Notes: a model not told the origin generated them from the letters alone. A DNA stretch of 35,197 nucleotides from CAG-488 sp963625295 (GCA_963625295.1 CAVFTC010000012.1:1-35197); one strand, 5' to 3'; counted from the stretch's first letter, positions 6,847 through 16,029 are shown. Program-made: numbers and translations.

Positions 6847-8835
6847 TTATGATAGTCTTTCAAAATATATCCTCCAAAATTCCGAATATGCCTTGTCGCC
6901 GTAAATTTTGAAAATTGTATCGTCAACAAAGGTTATTACCCTTGTCAAAACCTTTGCCCATTCGGGCAGCTCGTTGAGCTGCTTCTGCGTCAGGAGCTTT
7001 GCGTTCTCTGCACTGAGTCCGCCGTAGGTTGCGCAAAAATCATTGACACGCCTTGTCGTTTCCTTACAGAAATCCGCATCGGCAACCGTCGCGCGCATAA
7101 CCCTCTCGCAGTCATACATTATCGCTTCGCATTCCTCAACGGTTTCCTGCGTCCAGTCAAGCTCGCCTGCGAGATACTCAGCATAGAGCTTTTTTATATC
7201 GTCATATCTCCAGCGGCGGATAAACCAGTTGTCGGAATTGCCGTTGAACTGCGGATATTTTTCCGGATTGGAGCTGACATTTTCAACATCGTGGGAATAC
7301 ATCAGCGCAACCGAAAGATTGATCACCGGCGCATTGTTCGCAGCGTCCTCGTGATGCATATTGTAGAAATACCATGTGTTGTCGGGAAGAACGCCTGTTG
7401 AAGCGTCAACCTCGCCGTCGGGTGAAAGTCTGCCGCCCTCGCTGAGCTTTTCGCCCGGCAGAGCCGCCGTTGCGCCGAGAGTTGTCGATTCAACATTGAT
7501 AACTCCGTCTCCGTTGACCTTGTCGGCATTCGCCGTCACACGGAAAAAATTGTACCGTGCGTCACCCGTGTGAAGTCCGTAGCCCGAAATTATATTTATC
7601 TTAATTCCGTTCGCCGTCATGGCTCTGATATTGTCCTCAAGGTCAAGCTGAGCCTGATAAAAAGCGTCGGTTTTCGCCCTGACGGGAGCGTGCTCCTCAT
7701 CGCCAAGATATTTTTCGGCAAGCTCGGGGTATGCCTCCCTTGTAACCATTGCCCAAATCTGCGGCGTGTTGACAAAAAGGTTGTTCAGCAAAGCGTCATA
7801 TATCCTCGTCAGCATGGCGGCATTGACCTCGGCAGGGAGCGAACGGAGAAGAAAATTGGCGGCATGACCGATAAGCTCGCCGTACTCCGTGAATTCGGAA
7901 ATCATCATCGGAATTCCCTCGTTGTACCAAAAATCCGCCGAGACATCAAAATCACGGTTGAACATATCCGTAACCGACTGCGTTCCGTTGAGAACGGGCA
8001 CAACATTGACAATCGAATTGACCTTGTCCGTGTCGGTAAATTGGTCGCAGAACGCCGTAAACACCGTGCCGCCGAGGCTTATCGGAAGCAGATTCACCTT
8101 TTTTGCTCCCGTTTTTTGAAGCACCGTGTCTATGTATTCGTCAAGCCGACGAGCCGACTCCATCGGATCGCCGAAAAGCGAAAAGGTAAAGAAAAACAGA
8201 TTTTCCTCGCCGATTATATCCGAAACAGAGCGCAGAGGAAGAATTCTGTAAAGATACGAGCATTGGTACTGCATATAACTCTGCGTTTCCGCATCGTCGG
8301 GAGTTGCAAAGTCGGCAAGCGAACCGTTAAATTCGAGCAGGCCTATATCATTATTCGCAAAGCTTCCGTCGGGCAGGGTTTTCTGCGCCGAAAAAGCGAC
8401 TTCAGCCACCTTGCCGATTGCGTCAACAAGTCCGCAATCCTTTTGAGAAACAAGCGATTTGACCAGCGGAGCTATAAGGTAACGGGCAACCGCCTTGAGT
8501 ATTTCCGGAACATCAAAAATGATCGTTCCGCTTTGAAGGTCGTTGCCGAAAGCGTCCTTCTTTATCGGAGGGCGAGAGGAATCCTCGGCAGTCGAGCTGT
8601 CGTAGTCCTCGTCAACAACATAGGTTATCGAGTGGGAAATTCCCGGCACGATAACGAGCGGATAGTAATTGCCGTTTTCGTCAACATTGTCGTAAACGAC
8701 GGACATATCCTCAAGCGTATACGGATAGCTTTCCGCCGCCGAAGCCTCCGTGCTTTTTGTCTCGGCGCTGCTCAGCGGAATTATCGCCGTGATTATCGCC
8801 ATAAAAACAGAAAAGAGCTTGGCTATAACAGTCAT
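6847..8835 (-). CDS. Secreted alpha/beta-hydrolase-fold protein (lipase/esterase-like)
   Basis: The 662-residue protein has an N-terminal hydrophobic signal segment (residues 4-22, then AET), so it is probably exported. PLVIVPGI (about 59-66) resembles the oxyanion-hole strand of lipases. Later, KKVNLLPISLGGTVFTAF places a Ser (about 253) in a P-I-S-L-G-G nucleophile elbow. VVPVLNGTQS follows, as expected for an alpha/beta hydrolase, and HHEDAANNAPV may hold the catalytic His. The C-terminal 130 residues look helical and are not recognised. It is larger than ordinary lipases. Substrate unknown; an esterase, or an acyltransferase of the PGAP1/LCAT-like group, is possible. GGGAGGG precedes the ATG, and a good promoter lies at 8866-8894. 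It is first gene of a likely two-gene transcript with the Gfo/Idh protein. Confidence 0.65.
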   Translation of the reverse strand: MTVIAKLFSVFMAIITAIIPLSSAETKSTEASAAESYPYTLEDMSVVYDNVDENGNYYPLVIVPGISHSITYVVDEDYDSSTAEDSSRPPIKKDAFGNDLQSGTIIFDVPEILKAVARYLIAPLVKSLVSQKDCGLVDAIGKVAEVAFSAQKTLPDGSFANNDIGLLEFNGSLADFATPDDAETQSYMQYQCSYLYRILPLRSVSDIIGEENLFFFTFSLFGDPMESARRLDEYIDTVLQKTGAKKVNLLPISLGGTVFTAFCDQFTDTDKVNSIVNVVPVLNGTQSVTDMFNRDFDVSADFWYNEGIPMMISEFTEYGELIGHAANFLLRSLPAEVNAAMLTRIYDALLNNLFVNTPQIWAMVTREAYPELAEKYLGDEEHAPVRAKTDAFYQAQLDLEDNIRAMTANGIKINIISGYGLHTGDARYNFFRVTANADKVNGDGVINVESTTLGATAALPGEKLSEGGRLSPDGEVDASTGVLPDNTWYFYNMHHEDAANNAPVINLSVALMYSHDVENVSSNPEKYPQFNGNSDNWFIRRWRYDDIKKLYAEYLAGELDWTQETVEECEAIMYDCERVMRATVADADFCKETTRRVNDFCATYGGLSAENAKLLTQKQLNELPEWAKVLTRVITFVDDTIFKIYGDKAYSEFWRIYFERLS

Positions 8836-8865
8836 TTGTAAACCCTCCCATGAAATTATGAATCG

Positions 8866-8894
8866 ATTATAACAAAAGATAAATTATTTTTCAA
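8866..8894 (-). promoter_or_regulatory. Promoter of the secreted hydrolase gene
   Basis: On the minus strand TTGAAA (8889-8894), 17-bp spacer, consensus TATAAT (8866-8871), 30 bp before the start codon. Confidence 0.75.
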
Positions 8895-8899
8895 GAGCA

Positions 8900-8928
8900 T
8901 TGATTTATTCCCCAAAAAATGCTAACAT
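8900..8928 (+). promoter_or_regulatory. Possible promoter of the PAP2 gene
   Basis: TTGATT (8900-8905), 17-bp spacer, TAACAT (8923-8928). It is weaker than the divergent promoter 6 bp away, so the two units share a compact divergent control region. Confidence 0.45.
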
Positions 8929-8958
8929 AAATCATAAAACTTTTTGGAGGTTCAAATA

Positions 8959-9609
8959 ATGGAAGTAACGGCAGTTGCCTCTTGGCTAAACTCAACCTTT
9001 GCCGACTTTGATCTTGCCATCTTTGATTTTTTTCACAGATTGCATGACAGTGCGGCAGGCGGATTTCTCGATGTGTTTTTCAATGCGGTCACAACGCTCG
9101 GACACGACGGAATCGCCTTGATCATAATCTCTCTCGTTCTCATGCTTTTCAAAAAGACAAGAAAAGCAGGCTCGGCAATGCTTATGGGAATTATCGTCGG
9201 CGCAATTTTCACCAACCTGACAATAAAGCCGCTTGTCTCCCGTCCGAGACCGTATACGCACCTTGACAGTCCGGTCTACCAATGGTGGCTGAACGCAGGA
9301 GCACAGGTCGAAAGCGACCGCTCGTTCCCCTCGGGACACACAACCTCGGCAATGGCGATGGTCACGGGTCTGTTCTGCGTGACAAACAAAAAGGTCAGCT
9401 GGTTGGCTTTTCTGTTTGCAATATTCATGGGAATGTCAAGAATTTACCTTTGCGTTCACTACCCGACCGATGTTATCGGCGGCCTCATTGTCGGCGCAAT
9501 CGGCGGCGTTATCGGCGGACTTCTCGTCATTCAATTCTACAAGCATGACGAGCACAAAATCAACAAGGCTTATATCAATTTCAGCTTCGCAAAGCTTTTT
9601 TCAAAATAA
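8959..9609 (+). CDS. PAP2-family membrane phosphatase
   Basis: Integral membrane phosphatase of the PAP2/undecaprenyl-diphosphatase type. All three catalytic motifs are present: K-x6-RP as KPLVSRPRP, PSGH in RSFPSGHTTS, and SR-x5-H-x3-D as SRIYLCVHYPTD. There are five to six hydrophobic helices, and 216 residues is standard. Likely substrates are undecaprenyl diphosphate (lipid-carrier recycling), phosphatidic acid or PGP; sequence does not decide. The start at 8959 is chosen because GGAGG (8946-8950) lies 8 nt upstream. It is a single-gene unit with a strong terminator after it. Confidence 0.9.
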   Translation: MEVTAVASWLNSTFADFDLAIFDFFHRLHDSAAGGFLDVFFNAVTTLGHDGIALIIISLVLMLFKKTRKAGSAMLMGIIVGAIFTNLTIKPLVSRPRPYTHLDSPVYQWWLNAGAQVESDRSFPSGHTTSAMAMVTGLFCVTNKKVSWLAFLFAIFMGMSRIYLCVHYPTDVIGGLIVGAIGGVIGGLLVIQFYKHDEHKINKAYINFSFAKLFSK

Positions 9610-9616
9610 TTACAGG

Positions 9617-9645
9617 CTGCTCCGAATCCGTTCGGGGCAGTTTTT
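9617..9645 (+). terminator. Terminator of the PAP2 gene
   Basis: A 10-bp stem CTGCTCCGAA/TTCGGGGCAG with a TCCG loop is followed by TTTTTG. Confidence 0.9.
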
Positions 9646-9684
9646 GTGGACAAAATGCACAAAAACAAGCCGTTACTTTGTACA

Positions 9685-9713
9685 TTGACGGGATTTTATT
9701 TTTGATGTATAAT
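9685..9713 (+). promoter_or_regulatory. Promoter of the secreted phosphoesterase gene
   Basis: TTGACG (9685-9690), 17-bp spacer, consensus TATAAT (9708-9713). It leaves a leader of about 52 nt, with GGGAGG before the ATG. Confidence 0.8.
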
Positions 9714-9771
9714 TAATTTAAAACTAGGGTTGGTGTTTCCCTGAAAAACAACACTCACGGGAGGTTTTTTA

Positions 9772-11262
9772 ATGAAAAAGATTTCTACAAAAATCATTTC
9801 CGTCATTCTTTGCGTCTGCATGATTTTTGGCTGCTCGGCCATTGCTTCATCGGCAGAAACAACGGATACGGTAACGAGAGTAAGCTGTGCATTCAATGGC
9901 GACTCTCAAACTTCAAGAGGCTTCTGCTGGTACACGGAAACCTACACAAGAAGCGATGTTCAAATCGTTAAAACATCCGAATTCAACGGCAGCTTTGCCG
10001 GTGCAGCGGAATATTCCGCCGGCAATGTTTACAAGTTCCGTGATCTCTATTGCCACAAGGTGACGGTTGACGGTCTTGAGCCGGGCACAAGCTATACATA
10101 CCGAGTCGGCGACAGATCTCTCAATCTTTGGAGCGACAACGGTACATTCGCAACGGATGACGGCGACAGCAAATTCTCATTCATCTCGATCGCCGATGTT
10201 CAGGCAAGCAGCGACGAAAACTTCGCTCACGCTGCCGAAACAATGAAGGGCGCTGTCAAGACTCTTCCGAACTATGAGTTCATGGTCAACCTCGGCGACT
10301 TCGTTAACGACGACACGAACGACGAATGGAACTGGTACTTCAAGAATTTTGCATTTGCAAACATGAACACCACGATCGCACCCGTTGCCGGTAACCACGA
10401 CGGCAACATCACAAACAAGCTCAACATCAATGTTTTCAACTCCATGTTCAACCTCGGCAATCCGAACACCGAGTCCAACACGAACTGGGTCAACGGCGTT
10501 TACTATTCATTCGATTACGGCAACGCTCATTTCGCCGTTATCAACACCAACGACATGTATCCGATGACTCAGTCGCAGAGAAACTGGCTTGTCAACGACA
10601 TGAGCAAGACCGACGCTGACTGGAAGATAGTTCTCATGCACAGAGCCTCATACTCCGAGGGCAAGAACATCAACAAGCCCGACACGATTATCATGAGAGA
10701 TGTTCTTCTTCCTCTCTTTGATGAGCTTGATATTGATGTTGTACAGGCAGGTCACGACCATGTTTATTACAGATCAAAGCAGGTCAAGGGCGACGCAGTC
10801 GTTGAAAATGTTCAGTATGTAACCGAGATGTTCAACGGCGAGGAAACAACCTTTGCTCTCAATCCCGAGGGATCGGTTCACATTGTTCCGGCCACGGCAG
10901 GCACAAAGAGATACAGGGTTTATGACGCCATTGATCCTATCCCGGGCTGCTGCGATTTCCGCCTTTCAACTCAGGACATGGGCGGCTGCTTCATGACAAC
11001 CGAGATCGACGGCGGCAAGCTCGTTATGAAATCCTATCTTGTTGATGACGAAACTCAGGAGATAACCCTCATTGATAAGTACGCCATCAAAAAGGATGTT
11101 GGACAAAACACACCGGCAGAGGATTATGAAGATCTTCCGACCGACAACACCTCAAACATCGGCGCATACATCACAAACTTCGTGAAGGCTATCGTTGATA
11201 TGCTTGTCAAGTACATCTTCGTGCTTCTTCCTCAGACAATCAAGAACGCTATCAAGAAGTAA
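9772..11262 (+). CDS. Secreted purple-acid-phosphatase-like metallophosphoesterase
   Basis: The protein has a signal peptide (MKKISTKIIS..., cleavage probably after ASSA, about residue 28). An N-terminal beta-sandwich resembles the purple acid phosphatase N domain (about 35-127; TVDGLEPGTSYTYRVGD). The calcineurin-like domain carries its metal ligands in IADVQ (D142), NLGDFVND (D176), GNHDG (N208, H209), VLMHRA and AGHDHVYY. It should hydrolyse phosphomonoesters, or possibly diesters, outside the cell. An unusual feature is the C-terminal amphipathic/hydrophobic tail of about 35 residues (NFVKAIVDMLVKYIFVLLP), which could tether it to the membrane. The length of 496 residues fits. It is monocistronic or reads weakly into the next gene. 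Its codon choice (AAC, GGC, CTC rich) suggests good expression. Confidence 0.88.
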   Translation: MKKISTKIISVILCVCMIFGCSAIASSAETTDTVTRVSCAFNGDSQTSRGFCWYTETYTRSDVQIVKTSEFNGSFAGAAEYSAGNVYKFRDLYCHKVTVDGLEPGTSYTYRVGDRSLNLWSDNGTFATDDGDSKFSFISIADVQASSDENFAHAAETMKGAVKTLPNYEFMVNLGDFVNDDTNDEWNWYFKNFAFANMNTTIAPVAGNHDGNITNKLNINVFNSMFNLGNPNTESNTNWVNGVYYSFDYGNAHFAVINTNDMYPMTQSQRNWLVNDMSKTDADWKIVLMHRASYSEGKNINKPDTIIMRDVLLPLFDELDIDVVQAGHDHVYYRSKQVKGDAVVENVQYVTEMFNGEETTFALNPEGSVHIVPATAGTKRYRVYDAIDPIPGCCDFRLSTQDMGGCFMTTEIDGGKLVMKSYLVDDETQEITLIDKYAIKKDVGQNTPAEDYEDLPTDNTSNIGAYITNFVKAIVDMLVKYIFVLLPQTIKNAIKK

Positions 11263-11283
11263 GTTTATAAAAACAATATTATT

Positions 11284-11316
11284 CTGACCTGCTTTTTCAG
11301 CAGGTCAGATATTTTG
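11284..11316 (+). terminator. Terminator-like hairpin after the phosphoesterase gene
   Basis: A 9-bp perfect stem CTGACCTGC/GCAGGTCAG is followed by a modest ATATTTTG run. It ends about 15 bp before the next gene's start, so some read-through is possible. Confidence 0.65.
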
Positions 11317-11330
11317 AAAGAAGGGATTAA

Positions 11331-12702
11331 ATGATTTTGCAAGATCTTTCCGGGGGAAAAAAAAGAAGCCAATCTAAGTTATTATTCCTTTTTCTTTCAT
11401 TTTTCATTGTTTGGATCTGTATGTTTGTCTTAAATTATTATACTCCTTTATACTTTGATGACTTTAGATACATATATTCATGGGATACTGGAGAAAAAAT
11501 TACAAATGTTTCTCAAATTTTTCCCTCTATGAAAGCTCACTATCAAACGATGAATGGAAGAATTCCGATTCATTTTCTTGCACAGCTTTTTCTGTTAATA
11601 AATCCCATTGTGTTTGATATTATAAATTCACTATCGTTCTCTCTTTTTGTTCTATTGATTTGTTATTATGCATCCGGATCATTTAGAAATATTTCTGCTG
11701 CAAAATTTTTGTTATCATTTTTAATGCTTTGGTTTTTTACACCGAGCTTTGGAGAGAGCTTTCTTTGGCTAACAGGATCGGCCAACTATATGTTCGGTCC
11801 TTTAATTGCACTTTCGTTCTTATTTCCNNNNNNNNNNGGTTAACGGTGGTTTTTGTTTTTGTAGTAAATTTTCAGAGGCAGCTTTTGATTTTTTATATTT
11901 CTTTTGGGGCGTATTGGCCGGATGGACAAATGAGAATATTTCGTTATGCATAATAATTGCCCAGATACTTTTTGTTATAATTTCCGTTCTTTCAAAAGAA
12001 AAGTTCAGAATATGGTTTGTGAGTGGGCTGATAGGAAATGTTGTAGGCTCCGTGATTTTGTTTAGCTCTCCTTCATATGCTAAAAGATCTTCCATATGGG
12101 CTGGATCATTTAATGTTTTATCCATGATCCGCAACTGGGTGCTTTCAATTTCCAGTTTTTTAAAGTCAACGTTTATTTTAATTTTGCTAATAATTATATT
12201 TGCAATTTTATTGTTGATTAAGGCAAAAGGCCGTTTTAATTTAAGCATATTGAAAGCAAACGCAATTGCTTTTGTCTTCCTTTTAACATCGTTTGCATAT
12301 ATTGCATCGACAATTGCATGTGACTATTTTCCGGACAGAGCATGGACTCCTTGCACTGCATTACTGTCCATTGGTTTGCTGTCGATGATTTTCAAAAATG
12401 AAAAGATTAGTTTTCAACATATGGGAGCTTGTTTTATTGTATTTGCAAGTTTAATCGTATTTGTTTTTGGACCGTATTTGAATGTATTTTTAGATTTAAA
12501 ACAAGTGAATTATGCATTTAATGAAAGAGAGCAACAAATTGAACAATGTCTACAAACAAATAAGAAAGAAATAAATCTTAAACCGATTAAATCATCTACT
12601 CCATATTCCTGCTACTATTTCGGCGGTGATATCGCAAAAGATTACTGGATGAACGGTGTGTTGGAAAATTACTACGGCATTAAAATAATTGTAGATGGGT
12701 AA
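11331..12702 (+). CDS. Polytopic membrane protein, DUF6056-like, split by an assembly gap
   Basis: Two open segments (11331-11827 and 11838-12702) flank ten Ns and lie in different frames, which a gap of unknown true length would explain. The first half has membrane helices and TPLYFDDFRYIYSWD plus MNGRIPIHFLAQL; the second has at least six more helices and ends CYYFGGDIAKDYWMNGVLENYYGIKIIVDG. This layout recalls DUF6056 membrane proteins, which resemble GT-C glycosyltransferases with an acidic YxDDF loop. A role in surface polysaccharide is an inference only. The base composition is strikingly AT-rich (about one third G+C by eye) with AT-ending codons, unlike both neighbours, which suggests transfer. 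The start ATG follows AAGAAGGG. No separate promoter is evident. Confidence 0.65.
11828..11837. other. Assembly gap (10 N)
   Basis: A run of exactly ten Ns inside the membrane protein gene. The reading frame differs on the two sides, so the true length is probably not ten bases. Confidence 0.98.
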
Positions 12703-12713
12703 CTATGTTTTAA

Positions 12714-12760
12714 AAAAAGCACCTCATATCGCATTAGATGCTTGATATGAGGTGCTTTTT
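12714..12760. terminator. Strong bidirectional terminator
   Basis: A 17-bp perfect stem has arms 12714-12730 and 12744-12760, with core GCACCTCATATC and GATATGAGGTGC. A and T tracts sit at the two ends, so it works in both directions between convergent genes. It overlaps the stop codon of the minus-strand gene. Confidence 0.95.
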
Positions 12761-13430
12761 ATTTATTGGCTTTTTCTTCCTTCGGAAATCTGACCTTCGG
12801 CAGATCAAGCTTGAATACCGTTGCGAGAATTCTGACTGCGAAAACTATCAGCACGGCTATAACCGAGGCAGCTTTAACATTGACCTTGTTAATATACATC
12901 AGGTGGTACGCTGTTCCTCCGATAATGGAGGCAACGGCGTATATTCTTTTTTTCAGCACAAAGGGTATCTCCTTGAGCATGATGTCACGAATCAGTCCGC
13001 CGCCGACGCCCGTTACGGTCGCAAGGCAAACGACGAGAATTCCGTTGACCGTGAAGCCCGATTCAATCGCCACATTCGCTCCCATGACCGTAAAAACGCC
13101 AAGCCCGAGCGCATCGAAAACATTGTTGACCGCATCAACCGTGCTTTCGCTCCTGCGATACGGGTCACGGAAAATGAACGCCGTGATGAAAACTATGACC
13201 GATGTTATGACCGCCGCCAGAACATAGCGATAATCCGAAAACATCGTAGGCGGCAGATGATCGATAAGAATATCCCTCACGATTCCTCCGCCGAGCGCCG
13301 TCGTTACACCGAGAACGATAACGCCGAAAATATCAACCCTTTTCTTTACGGCAACCATCGCTCCGGATATTGCAAAAGCGACCGTCCCCACCATTTCAAA
13401 TATAAACCGAACAAGCTCCTCAATCGACAT
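12759..13430 (-). CDS. TRIC-type (UPF0126) cation channel family membrane protein
   Basis: Seven hydrophobic segments and the duplicated glycine-rich signature GVTTALGGGIVRDIL and TVTGVGGGLIRDIM identify the UPF0126/YadS family. Its members are bacterial relatives of trimeric intracellular cation channels, and some are reported as K+ channels or glycine transporters. The length of 223 residues is typical. The start is one base after the stop of the metallophosphoesterase gene, so translation is probably coupled. A cell-envelope or ion-balance role is likely; the transported species cannot be read here. Confidence 0.88.
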   Translation of the reverse strand: MSIEELVRFIFEMVGTVAFAISGAMVAVKKRVDIFGVIVLGVTTALGGGIVRDILIDHLPPTMFSDYRYVLAAVITSVIVFITAFIFRDPYRRSESTVDAVNNVFDALGLGVFTVMGANVAIESGFTVNGILVVCLATVTGVGGGLIRDIMLKEIPFVLKKRIYAVASIIGGTAYHLMYINKVNVKAASVIAVLIVFAVRILATVFKLDLPKVRFPKEEKANK

Positions 13431-13431
13431 A

Positions 13432-14133
13432 TTAAACCTCTGCTATGTAATAATTTGTTTCGTCGCCGATACACATTGCACGAAGCGTTGTGTACGGAAT
13501 TCCGTTTATGATATTCTCGGCTCCGTAATGGTAATGACCCTGATAAACCCTTGAAACGCCGTGCTTCGCAATTATCTCGTTTACTTCTTCCGCATTTGAA
13601 ACGATGTGATGCTCCTCAACGCCTGTGTCTATATTTTGATGGGTAAATACAATTTTCCGTTTGTCTGTGTCAAGCTGTTTTTCAAACCAATCAAGCTCGG
13701 ACTTCGGGATAAAGCTCTTTGTCCAGTCGATATGCTCCCGGCCGTAGGGCTTGCCGTCCGGAGTGTAGGAAGCGTCAAGGAAAATAAGCTTCACTTCGTC
13801 ATCCTCAACCGTTACCGGCGCAACACGGAAGCCCGTTATTTTTGCCATATCCTCGGCGCTGACTACCTCGTTATCATGGTTGCCCATGCACTGATAGGTC
13901 GGAATGCCGTAGGAATTGATAAGCTCCGCAATTTTTTCGAGATGCCTGAGGCTTTCCTGCGTTCCGTTGTTGAAATGAACAAGATCCCCCAAGCATACCG
14001 CAGCTTGAACTCCCTGCGCCTTGAAATCGTCAAAGGCTTTTTTCACGGCCTCATAGGCTCGGCGAGGTCTTCTGTCCTGTTCGAGCACATCAAGCTCACA
14101 ATAATGCGTATCCGTAAAAAGTCCGATTTTCAT
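13432..14133 (-). CDS. Calcineurin-like metallophosphoesterase
   Basis: Cytoplasmic metal-dependent phosphoesterase of 233 residues with no signal peptide. The metal-binding motifs occur in order: FTDTHYCE (D-x-H), CLGDLVH, MGNHDN, FTHQN, and QGHYHYG. The spacing resembles the Icc/CpdA-like or YfcE-like phosphodiesterases, but the substrate (cyclic nucleotide, phosphoprotein or other) is not evident. The AAGGTGA ribosome binding site lies inside the 3' end of the GH25 gene, and its stop is 1 bp from the TRIC gene. It therefore sits in the middle of a compact three-gene run. Confidence 0.85.
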   Translation of the reverse strand: MKIGLFTDTHYCELDVLEQDRRPRRAYEAVKKAFDDFKAQGVQAAVCLGDLVHFNNGTQESLRHLEKIAELINSYGIPTYQCMGNHDNEVVSAEDMAKITGFRVAPVTVEDDEVKLIFLDASYTPDGKPYGREHIDWTKSFIPKSELDWFEKQLDTDKRKIVFTHQNIDTGVEEHHIVSNAEEVNEIIAKHGVSRVYQGHYHYGAENIINGIPYTTLRAMCIGDETNYYIAEV

Positions 14134-14140
14134 TCTGTAA

Positions 14141-15940
14141 TCACCTTGAAACCGAATAAGTTAAAATCGCAAGAGCGTCGGCGGAATTTACCTTTCCGTC
14201 GCCGTTCCAGTCTGCGCTCGTGAGCGCATGGCTCTTAAGAACCGTTGTTCCGACAGAATGCTGAAGTGCCAAAAGCGCATCGGCGGAATTTATCTTTGAG
14301 TCGGAATTTATGTCGCCGTAAAGGCATATTGCGTAAGGTCCGAAGCTCTTTCCGCTGCCCTCGGCAGTGATCGTCGTGCCCGTTGCAACTTTTCCGTCCG
14401 ACGACAGTGCCGCCGTTTTGACCGTTACATCCTTGCTTGTAACATATTTTGAAATGAACTGATCCGCCGTCAGTCCCGGATCTTGCTTCAAATAAACTTC
14501 CTTTTTGCTCTCGTTTACGCTGAGATTCGTTCCCGTCTTGAAGCTGAACTGCGGGTCGGCGGCCTTGGTAAAGCCGTTCAAGCCGTTCGCCTTGATGTAT
14601 GACGGATAATCATAGTAGCAGTAGTTTTTGTCGCATTGGCGGCTGATTCCGGAGACCCAGCCCGACTCGGTATACTGCCACATTCCGTATTCGCCGCTGT
14701 AGGTGCAGCTTGAGCCGTATTCGGCAATCCAGAACTGAAATTCCGAAAGCTTTGAAGCGTAAAGCTCATCCCTTGCAAAATACTTGTTGCAATAAATTCC
14801 GACCAAATAGCCCGCCGCCTTAAGCTTGTCGCAGAAGGCTCTTGCCACCTCTGTGCACTGCGACTGGCTCAGCTCAACCTGAGCCTCCGTCTCCAAATCG
14901 TAGTAAACCGGCATCTCCAGCTGGCAATTATATTTTTTCAAAAGGGAAATGACAAAATCCGCTTCCTTGCTTGCCTCGGCTGCCGTCGTTGCGGCGGCGT
15001 AAAAATAAACGCCGACGGGGATATTGTTCTTTTTGGCATTGCTGTAATAGCCCGAAAACTTGCTGTCCTCCTCGGATTTTTTGCTTCCCGTGTAGGAAAA
15101 TCCGATACGGACAATGAGCGCATCCAAATCTGCTGCGATTTTTGACCACGAGCTTATATATTCGCTGTTCCAATATGAAATATCGGCAACATTCCATTTA
15201 ACCTTTGTCAAATCTCCCGTAATCGAAGCTCCGCCGCCGACTGTAAAGGTCTTGTTGAGAAGCTCAACATTTGATTTAACGGCGTCGCTTGCGACGATTT
15301 TATATGTATATGTGCCTGCGCCGAGCTTTGAAAAGGTGAGCAGTGCATCAATGCTGCTGAGGTCATAGCTCTTTGCGCCGGGAGTCACGGTTTGTTCAAA
15401 GCCCTTTGTTCCGTCGGACTTATATGCGCCGATAACTATTTTTGAAATGTTGTAATTTGAGGAAACAACGCCCGTTACGGACAGACCCTCGCCAACATCA
15501 AGCGCAGTCGGATAGTTTGCATTTGTAAGCTTCAATGTGCTTGCCGCCTGTTCGCCGTTTGAGACGGTAAATTTCTGATTCAGGAGCACAACATTGGAGC
15601 TGTTATCGTCGGAAGCGACGATTTTGTAGGTATAGCTGCCGCTTTTCAGCCTTGAAAAATACAAAAGATAATCCACATTGTTTATGTCGTAGGTTTTTTC
15701 GCCCGGCAGACCGGTGTACTCAAATTCGGCTGCACCGCTCGAATTGTAAGCACCGATAACGACCTTGCGAATGTAGTAATCGGAGGTAATAACGCCCTTC
15801 GCAACAAAAGGCTCACCCTGCTTCATGGTTGTCGGATAGGTCACGCCCGTCAGCTTCATCGTCGTTGCGGCGAAGGCAGGCAGACAAAAGCCGACCAGCA
15901 TTGCGGCAATCAGAAAAATTGCCGAAATTCTTTTTTTCAT
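14141..15940 (-). CDS. Secreted GH25 lysozyme with two N-terminal repeats and a C-terminal dockerin
   Basis: Peptidoglycan N-acetylmuramidase candidate of 599 residues. The signal peptide is MKKRISAIFLIAAMLVGF...AFA. Two homologous beta-rich repeats of about 95 residues follow (each begins KLT..YPT, contains KVVIGAY/KIVIGAY, and ends TYTYKIVASD...FTV). The GH25 domain comes next: NVADISYWN, VRIGFSYTGSK, PVGVYFYAAATT, the catalytic MPVYYDLE, GIYCNKYF and FWIAEY. A spacer leads to a type I dockerin with two Ca-binding loops (GDINSDSKINSADALLALQ and DWNGDGKVNSADALAIL). The start at 15940 is chosen for the signal peptide and for GAGGAGAG upstream; an upstream in-frame start at 16015 lacks both. 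A dockerin implies docking to a cohesin elsewhere in the genome. Confidence 0.92.
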   Translation of the reverse strand: MKKRISAIFLIAAMLVGFCLPAFAATTMKLTGVTYPTTMKQGEPFVAKGVITSDYYIRKVVIGAYNSSGAAEFEYTGLPGEKTYDINNVDYLLYFSRLKSGSYTYKIVASDDNSSNVVLLNQKFTVSNGEQAASTLKLTNANYPTALDVGEGLSVTGVVSSNYNISKIVIGAYKSDGTKGFEQTVTPGAKSYDLSSIDALLTFSKLGAGTYTYKIVASDAVKSNVELLNKTFTVGGGASITGDLTKVKWNVADISYWNSEYISSWSKIAADLDALIVRIGFSYTGSKKSEEDSKFSGYYSNAKKNNIPVGVYFYAAATTAAEASKEADFVISLLKKYNCQLEMPVYYDLETEAQVELSQSQCTEVARAFCDKLKAAGYLVGIYCNKYFARDELYASKLSEFQFWIAEYGSSCTYSGEYGMWQYTESGWVSGISRQCDKNYCYYDYPSYIKANGLNGFTKAADPQFSFKTGTNLSVNESKKEVYLKQDPGLTADQFISKYVTSKDVTVKTAALSSDGKVATGTTITAEGSGKSFGPYAICLYGDINSDSKINSADALLALQHSVGTTVLKSHALTSADWNGDGKVNSADALAILTYSVSR

Positions 15941-16029
15941 TGTTAATCTCTCCTCGATTTTTATTTTTTCAACCGTCGATTGACCGAAAAAGCAGACATT
16001 CCACCCGTAAATCAAGCAACGATTGATTC

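Noticed and set aside
7570..8841. 423-codon plus-strand open frame
   Set aside because: It is antisense to the secreted hydrolase gene, rich in Arg/His/Lys as expected of a shadow frame, and lacks family features.
12738..13511. 257-codon plus-strand open frame
   Set aside because: Antisense to the TRIC-family gene, low-complexity charged translation, begins inside the terminator hairpin.
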